Below are positions 40,614 to 48,575 of a stretch of DNA of 64,000 bases, piece after piece. Source of the DNA: Saccharothrix carnea. GTDB lineage: Bacteria; Actinomycetota; Actinomycetes; Mycobacteriales; Pseudonocardiaceae. The notes beneath the pieces were generated by a model, which saw only the letters and a program-made list of their open reading frames with translations, was not told the DNA's origin and searched no databases. Both the position numbers and the translations under genes were made by a program. Location of the stretch: positions 620,001 to 684,000 of the forward strand of contig NZ_PYAX01000002.1 of NCBI RefSeq assembly GCF_003014735.1, in the 5' to 3' direction. How positions within the stretch are numbered: position 1 is the stretch's first letter; every line of letters starts with the position of its first letter.

Positions 40614-41081
40614 ATGGCGGTCGAGGTCGGATCCCCGGCGCCGGACTTCACCCTGAGCGACCACAACCGCGAGGTGGTGACGGCGTCGTCGCTGTGGCGG
40701 GAGAAGAACCTGCTCGTGATCTTCTACCCGTTCGCGTTCAGCACGATCTGCCAGGACGAGATGTGCCTGGTCAGGGATGACATCGGCGAGTACGCCACCA
40801 ACGACGTGCAGGTCGTCGGCGTCTCCACCGACACGCCGTTCGCGCTCAAGGCCTGGGCCGAGCAGCAGGGGTACGACTTCCCCCTGCTGTCGGACTTCTG
40901 GCCCCACGGCGAGGTCGCCGGGAAGTACGGCGTCTTCCTCGAAGAAGCCGGGATCGCGATGCGCGGCACGTTCCTGGTGGACACCTCCGGTGTGGTGCGC
41001 TTCGCGGAGATCAACGGTCCCCGCGAAGCACGCGACCAGACCAAGTGGAAGAAGGCGGTGGCGGAACTGACCGCCGCCTGA
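40614..41081 (+). CDS. AhpE-like 1-Cys peroxiredoxin
   Basis: 155 aa. Reduces hydrogen peroxide and organic peroxides through a peroxidatic Cys. The active site is PFAFSTIC with Pro39, Ser43 and Cys46, matching the PxxxS/TxxC rule and the AhpE subfamily. A second Cys at 51 is close by and may change the mechanism. FYPFAFST and GTFLVDTSGVVRFAE complete the thioredoxin fold. ATG 40614 follows GAGAGGA. Placed directly ahead of a GMC oxidoreductase gene, it could scavenge peroxide made by that enzyme. Confidence 0.9.
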   Translation: MAVEVGSPAPDFTLSDHNREVVTASSLWREKNLLVIFYPFAFSTICQDEMCLVRDDIGEYATNDVQVVGVSTDTPFALKAWAEQQGYDFPLLSDFWPHGEVAGKYGVFLEEAGIAMRGTFLVDTSGVVRFAEINGPREARDQTKWKKAVAELTAA

Positions 41082-41476
41082 ATCCGTCACCGAAACCGTC
41101 GCGGGTTCCGGCACGAACGGTGATCCGGACGACGGCCATCCATTTGCCGCACAATCCGAAATGTGGCGCGTCCCTCGGATCGCGTTCTCCACGTCGGACG
41201 CGATCCGCGATGTCGAGACGCGTTATCGCGGTGAACCTGTGGTGATCCCGCCCGGCCTGACGGGAACGATTTCCGGATGGGCAACCACATCGGTGATCGC
41301 CCTGTCGGGCCGGGCGGGAACACAGCGGGAACACTCACCGCGACAGCCCTTTCCCAACGCACGAGAACGTCGTTCTGCCGGTCCGGCGTGAACCCGACCG
41401 AGCTTCCCGGAAAAACCGCGCCTGGACGGCGCACGCACACCCGAATCCGCCGTACGGCGGACGTGAGGAGGACCGG
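41082..41476. other. Intergenic region inside the cassette
   Basis: 395 bases between the peroxiredoxin and GMC genes, the only long gap in the cassette. No gene supported; a plus-strand frame from 41161 has no start signal. A perfect 14-bp palindrome CCGCCGTACGGCGG (41447-41460) lies just before the GMC ribosome site (GTGAGGAGG), so the last two genes may have their own regulated promoter. Confidence 0.5.
41447..41460. promoter_or_regulatory. 14-bp palindrome before the GMC gene
   Basis: CCGCCGTACGGCGG, fully symmetrical, 16 bases before ATG 41477. Candidate operator or leader hairpin controlling the GMC/aminotransferase pair. Confidence 0.4.
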
Positions 41477-43054
41477 ATGTACGATTACGTGATTGTCGGA
41501 GCGGGCTCGGCGGGCTGCGTGCTGGCGGCGCGACTCACCGAAGACCCCGATGTCACCGTGTGCCTGATCGAGGCCGGGCCCACCGACGACCTGGAGACCA
41601 TCCACATCCCCGTCGCGTTCGGCGACCTCTTCCGCACCTCGGTCGACTGGGACTACGACTCGCACGACGAGCCCCAGCTCGACCGGCGGCGGATCTTCCT
41701 GCCCCGCGGCAAGGTCCTCGGCGGCACCAGCTCGATCAACGCGATGCTGTACCTGCGCGGCAACAAGCTCGACTACGACGGCTGGGGCCAGCCCGGCTGG
41801 AGCTACGACGAGCTGCTGCCGTACTTCAAGCGCTCCGAGGACAACGAGCGCGGCGAGTCGTACTACCACGGCGCCGGCGGCCCCATGAGCGTGTCGGAAG
41901 GGCGCAGCCGGAACACGCAGTCGCAGGCGTTCCTGGACGCGGCGGCACAGGCCGGGTTCGCGTCCAACGACGACTTCAACGGCGAGTCCCAGGACGGCTT
42001 CGGCCACTTCCAGCTCACCCAGCGCAACGGCCGCAGGTGCTCGACCGCGGTCGCCTACCTGCACCCGGCCATGAACCGGCCGAACCTGACCGTGCGGACG
42101 AACTTCCAGGTGCACCGCATCGTCATCGAGAACGGCCGCGCGGTGGGCGTCACCGGACGCCGGTTCGACGAGAACCTCACCGTCCGCGCGAACCGCGAGG
42201 TGATCCTGTCGGCCGGCGCCTACAACTCGCCGTACCTGCTCATGCACTCCGGCATCGGCCCCGCCGACCACCTCGGTCAGCTCGGCATCCCGGTCGTCCA
42301 CGCCAACGACCGGGTCGGCGCCAACCTCCAGGACCACCCGCTGGTACCGCTGATCTTCGCCCACGACGAGCCGGTCAGCACCCTGATCGCCGACGACCCC
42401 CGGTACGTCAGGCAGTTCGAGGAGGAGGGCACCGGCCCGATGACCTCCAACGGCCCCGAAGCCGGCGGCTACGTGCGCACCCGCTCCGGGCTGGCCGCTC
42501 CGGACGCGGTGTTCTTCTCCGGCCCGATGATGTTCGCCGACAGCGGCCTGGGCCTGCCCACCGGGCACGCCATCACCTACGGGCCGGTGCTGCTGACGCA
42601 ACAGGCCCGGGGCACCGTGACGCTGGACTCCGCCAACCCCACCATGAAGCCCAAGATCCAGCACAACTACCACCAGACCGAGGACGACCTGGCCACGGCC
42701 GTGGCGGCGACGCGGATCGGGATGGAGATCGCGCGGCAGAAGGCGCTGTCCCGGTTCACCAAGGACTGGTACTCCGCCCCGGAATCGGACTCCGAGGCCG
42801 ACGTGCGCGCCTACGTCCGCGGCTACACGCACTCCATCTTCCACGGCTCGGGCACCTGCGCGATCGGCCAGGTCGTCGACGCCGAGCTGAAGGTGATCGG
42901 CATCGACGGCCTACGCGTGGCCGACGTGTCGGTCATGCCGACGCTCGGTCGCGGCGCACCCAACGCGTCCGCCATCGCGATCGGGGAGAAAGCCGCGGAC
43001 CTCGTGCTGGGCAAGGCGCCGCTGCCGGCGGCCCAGGCCTTGGCCACCGCGTGA
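41477..43054 (+). CDS. GMC family FAD-dependent oxidoreductase
   Basis: 525 aa. Oxidises an alcohol to an aldehyde or ketone. The FAD Rossmann motif VGAGSAGCVLAARL is at 7-20, the GMC signature 1 region GKVLGGTSSINAMLYLRG near 77-94, signature 2 GAYNSPYLLMHSGIGP, and the catalytic HGSGTCAIG and NASAIAIGEKAADLVL at the C-terminus. It resembles choline-dehydrogenase-like and aryl-alcohol oxidase-like enzymes; no signal peptide, so cytoplasmic. ATG 41477 has GTGAGGAGG. Followed after 35 bases by the aminotransferase, its likely partner. Confidence 0.93.
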   Translation: MYDYVIVGAGSAGCVLAARLTEDPDVTVCLIEAGPTDDLETIHIPVAFGDLFRTSVDWDYDSHDEPQLDRRRIFLPRGKVLGGTSSINAMLYLRGNKLDYDGWGQPGWSYDELLPYFKRSEDNERGESYYHGAGGPMSVSEGRSRNTQSQAFLDAAAQAGFASNDDFNGESQDGFGHFQLTQRNGRRCSTAVAYLHPAMNRPNLTVRTNFQVHRIVIENGRAVGVTGRRFDENLTVRANREVILSAGAYNSPYLLMHSGIGPADHLGQLGIPVVHANDRVGANLQDHPLVPLIFAHDEPVSTLIADDPRYVRQFEEEGTGPMTSNGPEAGGYVRTRSGLAAPDAVFFSGPMMFADSGLGLPTGHAITYGPVLLTQQARGTVTLDSANPTMKPKIQHNYHQTEDDLATAVAATRIGMEIARQKALSRFTKDWYSAPESDSEADVRAYVRGYTHSIFHGSGTCAIGQVVDAELKVIGIDGLRVADVSVMPTLGRGAPNASAIAIGEKAADLVLGKAPLPAAQALATA

Positions 43055-43089
43055 GCAGGCCGTCCACCGACGTGATCCCAGGAGGAACG

Positions 43090-44469
43090 TTGACCATCAC
43101 CCACGAGCCCACGACGTCGTCCGAGGTGGCGACCGAACTGGAAGACCTCGACCGCAGACACCTGTTCCGCTCCATGCAGCGCGGCGACATCACCGACCGG
43201 GTGGTCATCGTCCGCGGGCAGGGCTGCACCGTGTGGGACGCCAGGGGCAACGAGCTGCTCGACGCCGCCGGCGGTGGCGTGTGGCACTCGCCCCTGGGCC
43301 ACGGCCGCCGCGAACTCGGCGAGGTCGCCGCCCGGCAGATCGGCGAACTGGAGTACTTCACCAGCCTGCTGGAGTTCACCAACGACAAGGCGATCAGGCT
43401 CGCGTCCCGCATCGCGAACCTGGCGCCGGACGGCCTGAACCGCGTGTTCTTCACCAGCGGCGGCTCGGAGGCGGTGGAGACGGCGATCAAGGCCGCGCGG
43501 CTCTACCACCACCGGCGCGGCGACACCGACCGCACCTGGGTCATCTCGCGGAACTACTCGTTCCACGGGACCGCCTACGGCAGCGGCACGCTCACCGGCT
43601 TCCCGCCCGTGCACCTGGGCGTGGGACCGAACCTGCCCCACGTCGAGCGGGTCTCGCCGCCTTACCCCTATCGGGCGGCGGACCTCTACGGCGGCCGGGA
43701 CACCACCGACTTCCTGATCGACGAGCTGGAGCAGACCATCCGGCGTCTCGGCCCGGGCAACGTGGCCGCGATGATCGGCGAGCCGGTGATGGCGGCCGGC
43801 GGCGTGCTCGAACCGCCCGCCGACTACTGGCCGCGGGTGCGGGAACTGCTGACCCGGCACGGCATCCTGCTGATCGCCGACGAGGTGGTCACCGGCTACG
43901 GGCGCATCGGGTCGTGGTTCGACTCGCCGGGGCGTGGCATGGGAGCCGACATGATCACGTTGGCCAAGGGCATCGCCGGCGGGTACATGCCGCTGGGCGC
44001 GACGATCATGTCGGACGAGGTGTCGCAGACGCTGCTGGACACCGGCGGCTTCTTCCACGGCTACACGTTCCAGGGCCACCCGGTGGCCTGCGCGGTGGGT
44101 CTGGCGACGATCGACATCATCGAGCGGGAGAACCTGCTGTCGAAGGCCGACCTGATCGCCGAGTGGTGCCGCACCGGCCTGGCGCCGGTGGTCGACCTGC
44201 CCGCGGTCGGCGACCTGCGGGTCGTGGGGTCGCTCGCGGCCGTCGAGCTCGTGGCGGACCGCACCACCCGCGAGCCGATGGCGTGGGGGCCGGTGGAGCA
44301 GGTGGCCTTCGAGATCCGCAAGCGCCACGGCGTCATCGCCCGCCCCTACGGTCCGATGCTGGTCCTGGCGCCGCCGCTGGTGATCAGCCAGGCCGAGACG
44401 GCGCGCGCGACCTCCGCCGTGGTCGACGTGCTGGCCAAGCTCCGCCCGGACGGCACGATCGCCGCGTGA
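43090..44469 (+). CDS. Class III PLP-dependent aminotransferase
   Basis: 459 aa fold type I omega-aminotransferase. FFTSGGSEAVETAIKAARLY binds the cofactor phosphate, LLIADEVVTGYGRIGSWF holds the PLP Asp, and ITLAKGIAGGYMPLGATIMS the Schiff-base Lys. The branch includes taurine-pyruvate and beta-alanine-pyruvate aminotransferases, which convert terminal aldehydes or ketones to amines. The TTG 43090 start lies 3 bases after GGAGGAA. It ends the cassette and is followed by the hairpin at 44486-44536. Substrate unknown; together with the GMC enzyme it could turn an alcohol into an amine, or run the reverse. Confidence 0.92.
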   Translation: MTITHEPTTSSEVATELEDLDRRHLFRSMQRGDITDRVVIVRGQGCTVWDARGNELLDAAGGGVWHSPLGHGRRELGEVAARQIGELEYFTSLLEFTNDKAIRLASRIANLAPDGLNRVFFTSGGSEAVETAIKAARLYHHRRGDTDRTWVISRNYSFHGTAYGSGTLTGFPPVHLGVGPNLPHVERVSPPYPYRAADLYGGRDTTDFLIDELEQTIRRLGPGNVAAMIGEPVMAAGGVLEPPADYWPRVRELLTRHGILLIADEVVTGYGRIGSWFDSPGRGMGADMITLAKGIAGGYMPLGATIMSDEVSQTLLDTGGFFHGYTFQGHPVACAVGLATIDIIERENLLSKADLIAEWCRTGLAPVVDLPAVGDLRVVGSLAAVELVADRTTREPMAWGPVEQVAFEIRKRHGVIARPYGPMLVLAPPLVISQAETARATSAVVDVLAKLRPDGTIAA

Positions 44470-44485
44470 AGCAGCCCGCCGTCCA

Positions 44486-44536
44486 TCCCTGTGCTTGCTT
44501 CCGATAAGTGAACCTTATCGGAAGCAAGCACAGGGA
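44486..44536. terminator. 23-bp perfect-stem hairpin after the cassette
   Basis: Perfect inverted repeat with a TGAAC loop; arms begin TCCCTGTGCTTGCTTCCGAT on the left. Unlike most hairpins here it is A/T-rich in the inner half. Starts 17 bases after the aminotransferase stop, with no T-tract. Its length and perfection make it the most conspicuous secondary structure in the window. Confidence 0.75.
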
Positions 44537-44588
44537 CGTTCATAGCGTTGCGTTGTGTGCAGTAACGTTTGTTGTGACGAATTAGTGC

Positions 44589-44594
44589 TACGAT
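44589..44594 (+). promoter_or_regulatory. -10 box of the coiled-coil gene
   Basis: TACGAT, 6 bases before GTG 44601, so the mRNA is probably leaderless. The 60 bases upstream are AT-rich with repeated GTTGTG-like words (GCGTTGTGTGC, GTTTGTTGTGACG). Confidence 0.5.
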
Positions 44595-44600
44595 ATTGCC

Positions 44601-45746
44601 GTGACGACGGCTGAGACCTCCGCGTTGACCTGCAACTACCCCGGCTGCGCGCGTCCGGTGTTCCGGGGCAGTGGGCCGGGGCGCCCGGCGGAGTACTGCG
44701 ACCTGCCGGAACACACCCGGTGGCGGGCGTGGCGGGAGAGGCAGCGGTTGGCGCAGGCGGCGGAGGCGGAGCAGGAGATCGTCACCGTGACGAAAGGCCC
44801 GCAGGGAATCACCGCGGGCAAGATCAGGGCCGAAGAACTGCTGGAGCGGTTCCGGGTGCTGACCGAGCAGATGTCGACCACGCTGACCGGAGCCGTGGCG
44901 GAGCTGTCGGCGATCGCCGATCCGAGCGTGGCCGAGAGCCAGGTGCAGGCGGTCGAAGCCGAGGCAGCGCGGCGGGTCGCCGAGGCGGAGGCCGCGGTCG
45001 CGAAGGCGGAACGGCGCAGGCGTGACGCCGAACAGGCACGACAGGCCGCCGAGGCGACCACCGAGGACGCGGTCCGTGCCGCCGAACAAGCCGAACGCGA
45101 CGCCGAGGCCGCCTACGCGCAACGTGACGCCGCCCGGGCCGAAGCCGACGCGGCCGTCGAACGGGCCGAGCAGGAGATCGCCGCCATCCGCGTGGAAGCC
45201 GCAGCCGCCGTGGACGAGATCCGCCGGGACGCCCAAGCCCAGGTCGAGCAGGCCAAGGCCGACGCGGTCGCCCACGCCGAACAGGCCAGGCGGCAGGCGG
45301 TGCGGGAAGTCGACCAGGTCCGCGCGGACGCCCAGGCACAGATCGACCAGGCCCGGCACGACGCACAGGCGCAGGTCGACCGCGCCCGAGCCGAAGCGCA
45401 AGCCCGGGTCGACCGGGCCGTCGCCGAGGCCGAGGCGAGCGTCGAGCAGGCCCGGTCCGCCGCCCGAGCCGAAGCCGACGCGGCGAACCAGGCCCGGATC
45501 AAGGCCGAACGCGCCGAGCAATCCGCCCACGACGCCCGCGTCGAACTCGACCGCGCCCGAGCCGAGCTGACCGACCAGCGCGACACCCACCGCGCCCAGC
45601 TCGACCAAGCCGAACGCGCCGCCCGCGAACGCCTCGACGCCCTGGAACAAGCCCGCACCCAGACCCTCGTCCGCGCCGAACGGGCCGAGAGCCAACTCGA
45701 CCGGCTGCAAGCCGAACTGGACGCCCTGCGAGCCGAACGCGCGTGA
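44601..45746 (+). CDS. Long coiled-coil protein with Cys/His N-terminal motif
   Basis: 381 aa. Residues 10-45 hold a small Cys/His-containing module (CNYPGCARPVF, then EYCDLPEHTRWRAWRERQRL) that looks metal-binding. From about 50 to the end the protein is one very long Ala/Glu/Arg/Gln coiled coil with heptads such as AQVDRARAEAQARVDRAVAE repeated many times. No signal peptide or membrane segment. It recalls KfrA-type plasmid proteins and actinobacterial polar scaffold proteins, but neither match is firm. Own leaderless promoter; convergent with the FAD monooxygenase gene. Confidence 0.7.
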   Translation: MTTAETSALTCNYPGCARPVFRGSGPGRPAEYCDLPEHTRWRAWRERQRLAQAAEAEQEIVTVTKGPQGITAGKIRAEELLERFRVLTEQMSTTLTGAVAELSAIADPSVAESQVQAVEAEAARRVAEAEAAVAKAERRRRDAEQARQAAEATTEDAVRAAEQAERDAEAAYAQRDAARAEADAAVERAEQEIAAIRVEAAAAVDEIRRDAQAQVEQAKADAVAHAEQARRQAVREVDQVRADAQAQIDQARHDAQAQVDRARAEAQARVDRAVAEAEASVEQARSAARAEADAANQARIKAERAEQSAHDARVELDRARAELTDQRDTHRAQLDQAERAARERLDALEQARTQTLVRAERAESQLDRLQAELDALRAERA

Positions 45747-45758
45747 GCCGAGGCCGGG

Positions 45759-46889
45759 TCAGCGGCCGAGCCTGACCGGCTTGCCCACGAGTCCGGCGGC
45801 CACCACCCGGTCGACACCGGGCAGGTTCGACAGCCGCACCGCCACCCGCCGCGCCCGCAGCCGCCACGGCGAAGCGGGCAGGAACCACCGCGCGCCCGAC
45901 CGTGCCACCTGCTGCTTCTCCGCCACGACGGGCCGCCAGGCGCGTTCGTAGGCGCTCAGGTCGTCCACGTGCTCGGCCAGCACGTACGCGCCGCCGATCC
46001 CGAGCGACGCGCCCTGCCCGGCCAGCAACGACACCGCGCCGCACGCGTCACCCACCAGCACGACCCGCCCGGACGACCACCGCGGCAGCTCCACCTGTGC
46101 GACCTGGTCGTAGTAGATGTCCTCCGGGCACCGCGCCAACGCCCGCGGCACGACCCAGCCCAGCGACCCGTACGCCTCCAGCACCGCCGCGCGGGCCGAG
46201 GCGGGCAGGTCCGGTGACGGCGTCCGGTGCACGGTGAACGCCGCCACCCGCCCGTCGCGCAACCCGTAGAAGCCGACCTGGCGGCCCACGGTGTCGGTGA
46301 CGCAGAACCGCCCGTCCACCAGCGCGTGCACCGACGGGTCGTCGAACGTGAACGCCGCCGTGTGGAAACCCAGGTACCGGACGTGCCCGTCGCCGAACAC
46401 CAGCCGGCGCACCGCCGAGTGCACGCCGTCCGCGCCGACCAGCAGGTCACCGGACACGGTCGAGCCGTCCGCCAGCCGCACGTCCACCCCGGCCGCGCCG
46501 TCCTCGACCCCCACCACGCGGGCGCCGAACCGCAGCGTGACGGCGGCGGGCAGGTCTTCGCGGAACGCGCGTTCGACGTCCGGCCGCATCACGCTCACCA
46601 GCCGCCCGTCCACCGCCCGTGCGAACCGGTCGAAGCTCAGCCCCGCCACCCGGCGTCCCCGCGCGTCGACGTACGCGGCCTCCCGCACCCGGTAGCCCAG
46701 CTCCAGCAGGCGCGGCAGCACGCCCATCCGCTCGGCCGCGTCGTAGCCCGGGCCGAAGAAGTCGATCATGTACCCGGAGGTGCGCGGCGCGGCGGCCTGT
46801 TCCAGCACGACGACGTCGTGCCCGAGCGTGCCCAGGCGGTGCGCGAGCGCGAGTCCGGCGATGCCCGCCCCGCTGATCAGGACCTTCAC
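45759..46889 (-). CDS. FAD-dependent monooxygenase (PHBH fold)
   Basis: 376 aa. LISGAGIAGLALAHRLGTLG binds FAD; LVGADGVHSAVRRLVFGDG and VVLVGDACGAVSLLAGQGAS are the DG and GD motifs of class A hydroxylases. The C-terminal helix is basic with hydrophobic residues (RLRARRVAVRLSNLPG). This branch resembles TetX/oxidoreductase proteins often controlled by an adjacent TetR. GTG 46889 overlaps the TetR stop (GTGA), so the two are co-expressed. Substrate unknown, possibly an aromatic or drug-like compound. Confidence 0.88.
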   Translation of the reverse strand: MKVLISGAGIAGLALAHRLGTLGHDVVVLEQAAAPRTSGYMIDFFGPGYDAAERMGVLPRLLELGYRVREAAYVDARGRRVAGLSFDRFARAVDGRLVSVMRPDVERAFREDLPAAVTLRFGARVVGVEDGAAGVDVRLADGSTVSGDLLVGADGVHSAVRRLVFGDGHVRYLGFHTAAFTFDDPSVHALVDGRFCVTDTVGRQVGFYGLRDGRVAAFTVHRTPSPDLPASARAAVLEAYGSLGWVVPRALARCPEDIYYDQVAQVELPRWSSGRVVLVGDACGAVSLLAGQGASLGIGGAYVLAEHVDDLSAYERAWRPVVAEKQQVARSGARWFLPASPWRLRARRVAVRLSNLPGVDRVVAAGLVGKPVRLGR

Positions 46890-47407
46890 CGCAGCACCCG
46901 GCCCAGCACCGGCACGACGACGTCCGCGGACAGGTCGGGTGACAGCGCGCGGTGCAGCAGCACACCGTCCACCGCGGCCGCCAGCACCGCGGCCGTCTCC
47001 ACCGGCGTCGGCACGTTCCGCGAGGCCAGCCAGGCGGCGAGCGTGCGGCGGAACTCCACCAGCACCTCGCCCACGGCGTGGCGCAGCTCGTCGTTGCGGG
47101 TCGCGGCGAGGAACGTCTCGGTGAACAGCTCCTGCCCGCCGTGCCCGTCCAACGCGCCCAGCAGCAGCGCCAACGCCTCGGTCGGCGTGGACGCCCGTTC
47201 CAGCACCGAGGCGAGGCCGTCCACGGCGGACCGCAGCGCGCCGACCGACGCCTGCACCAGCACGGCCTGCGTGGAGTCGAAGTGGTAGTGCACGACGCCG
47301 GAACCGACGCCGGCGCGGTCGGCCAGCATCCGGGTGCTGACCGCACCCCAGCCCTTCTCGGCGATGAGTTCCGTGGCCGCGTGCAGCAGCCGTTCCCGAA
47401 CCGTCAT
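46886..47407 (-). CDS. TetR family regulator of the FAD monooxygenase
   Basis: 173 aa. N-terminal HTH: RLLHAATELIAEKGWGAVST, RMLADRAGVGSGVVHYHFDS. The C-terminal ligand domain is of usual length. ATG 47407 is preceded at 6 bases by a TACGAT -10 box on the minus strand (47414-47419), which lies within the two operator-like palindromes at 47408-47434. The arrangement implies tight autorepression of this gene and of the monooxygenase translated from the same mRNA. Confidence 0.92.
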   Translation of the reverse strand: MTVRERLLHAATELIAEKGWGAVSTRMLADRAGVGSGVVHYHFDSTQAVLVQASVGALRSAVDGLASVLERASTPTEALALLLGALDGHGGQELFTETFLAATRNDELRHAVGEVLVEFRRTLAAWLASRNVPTPVETAAVLAAAVDGVLLHRALSPDLSADVVVPVLGRVLR

Positions 47408-47434
47408 TGGACGATCGTACTGGACGATCGTCCA
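47408..47434. promoter_or_regulatory. Tandem TetR operator
   Basis: Perfect palindrome TGGACGATCGTCCA (47421-47434) preceded by a second copy of its left part, TGGACGATCGTAC (47408-47420), 13 bases apart. The copies cover the -10 box and reach the start codon of the TetR gene. Confidence 0.8.
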
Positions 47435-47437
47435 AAC

Positions 47438-48499
47438 CTAGAGCCGGACGTCCCCTCCGACGCCCGCGAACTCGAGCAGCCCGGCGCCTTCGGCCTCCAC
47501 GTCGGCCCGCTGCGCCCGGGTCAGCGGCCGGAACAGCTCGACGTCCAGGCCGTCGTCGGCGAGCTTCCAGGTGCCGTGCACGAAGCCGTCCACCAGCAGG
47601 GTCGGCTTGCCGCCGATGATGATCCCGCGCCGGTAGTCCTCGTCGGAGATGACGCGGGTGCGGTCGTCGTGGCCGAGCAGCACGTTGTCGAACTCGGGCA
47701 GGAACCGGGCCGGCGCGGGCGTGCCGGGGTCGGGCAGCGGCGCGCCCGGCAGGTCGTAGAGGGTGCGCCCGCGGTCGTCGGTGAAGACCCTCAGGTCGTC
47801 CATCGCCTCGACCACCGGCTTGAGCCGGCTCATGCCCGCCCACGTCTGCACGTCCTTGACCGAGGCCGGGCCGAACGCGGCCAGGTAGCGGCGCACGAAA
47901 TCGGCAGGTGACGCGGCGGGTCCGGCGGGTCCGAGCCACCCCGAGGCCGTGGTCCACCGCGCCGCCCCGGAGCGGCCCCACACCGCACGCGGCGGGACCT
48001 GCACGGACGGCACCAGGAAGCTGCCCGCGTAGCCCAGGGCGGAGGCGTCGCGGTCGGGCCACCGGGCGCCGAGTGCGTCGCCGATCTCGCGCCGGGTGCG
48101 CGGCTGTTCGTCCAGCAGGGCGGTGACTGCTCCGGTGAACTCGTCCACGTCGAGCCCGTCCATGACGAACCCGAACGGCGAGGACGCGAACCGGCGGTGC
48201 AGGAACGGCCGCAGCAGCGGTTCGATCCGGCCGTGGTCGGCGGCGGTGACGAGGTGGATCGTGGCGCGGTGCAGCGACGCCCGGACCACGTGGCGGTCCA
48301 GCAGCAGCGCGCCCAGCTCGTCGGGCCGGAACGACCGCAGGCGCGACCACAGGCCGTAGTAGGGCGAGAACGGCTCCTGCGCCTGCATCCCGACCAGGTG
48401 CTCCACCACGTCGCACGGGGTCCGGTCCGCCCGTTCGAGCAGGAACTGGCGGTGCAGGGTCGCCCGGTTCAACGCCCGGGTCGTCAACATCTCGGCCAC
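47438..48499 (-). CDS. Winged-helix DNA-binding protein (HTH_42/AlkZ superfamily), second copy
   Basis: 353 aa. LTTRALNRATLHRQFLLERA, HLVGMQAQEPFSPYYGLWSR (with the QAQ motif of the AlkZ group at about 39-41), RASLHRATIHLVTAADH and LLVDGFVHGTWKLADDG. AlkZ-like glycosylases use this QxQ pair to excise crosslinked or bulky N7-alkyl bases, so this copy, unlike the one at 37452, could be an active DNA glycosylase. GTG 48499 is 6 bases after TAGGGT (48506-48511). Tail-to-head with the TetR operator; transcribed alone. Confidence 0.8.
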   Translation of the reverse strand: MAEMLTTRALNRATLHRQFLLERADRTPCDVVEHLVGMQAQEPFSPYYGLWSRLRSFRPDELGALLLDRHVVRASLHRATIHLVTAADHGRIEPLLRPFLHRRFASSPFGFVMDGLDVDEFTGAVTALLDEQPRTRREIGDALGARWPDRDASALGYAGSFLVPSVQVPPRAVWGRSGAARWTTASGWLGPAGPAASPADFVRRYLAAFGPASVKDVQTWAGMSRLKPVVEAMDDLRVFTDDRGRTLYDLPGAPLPDPGTPAPARFLPEFDNVLLGHDDRTRVISDEDYRRGIIIGGKPTLLVDGFVHGTWKLADDGLDVELFRPLTRAQRADVEAEGAGLLEFAGVGGDVRL

Positions 48500-48575
48500 G
48501 CCGCCACCCTAGTCGTCATCGCGGACAACTCCGGTCCTCGATTCGGCCTCCCCTCGATCGTCCGCGATCTGCCGG

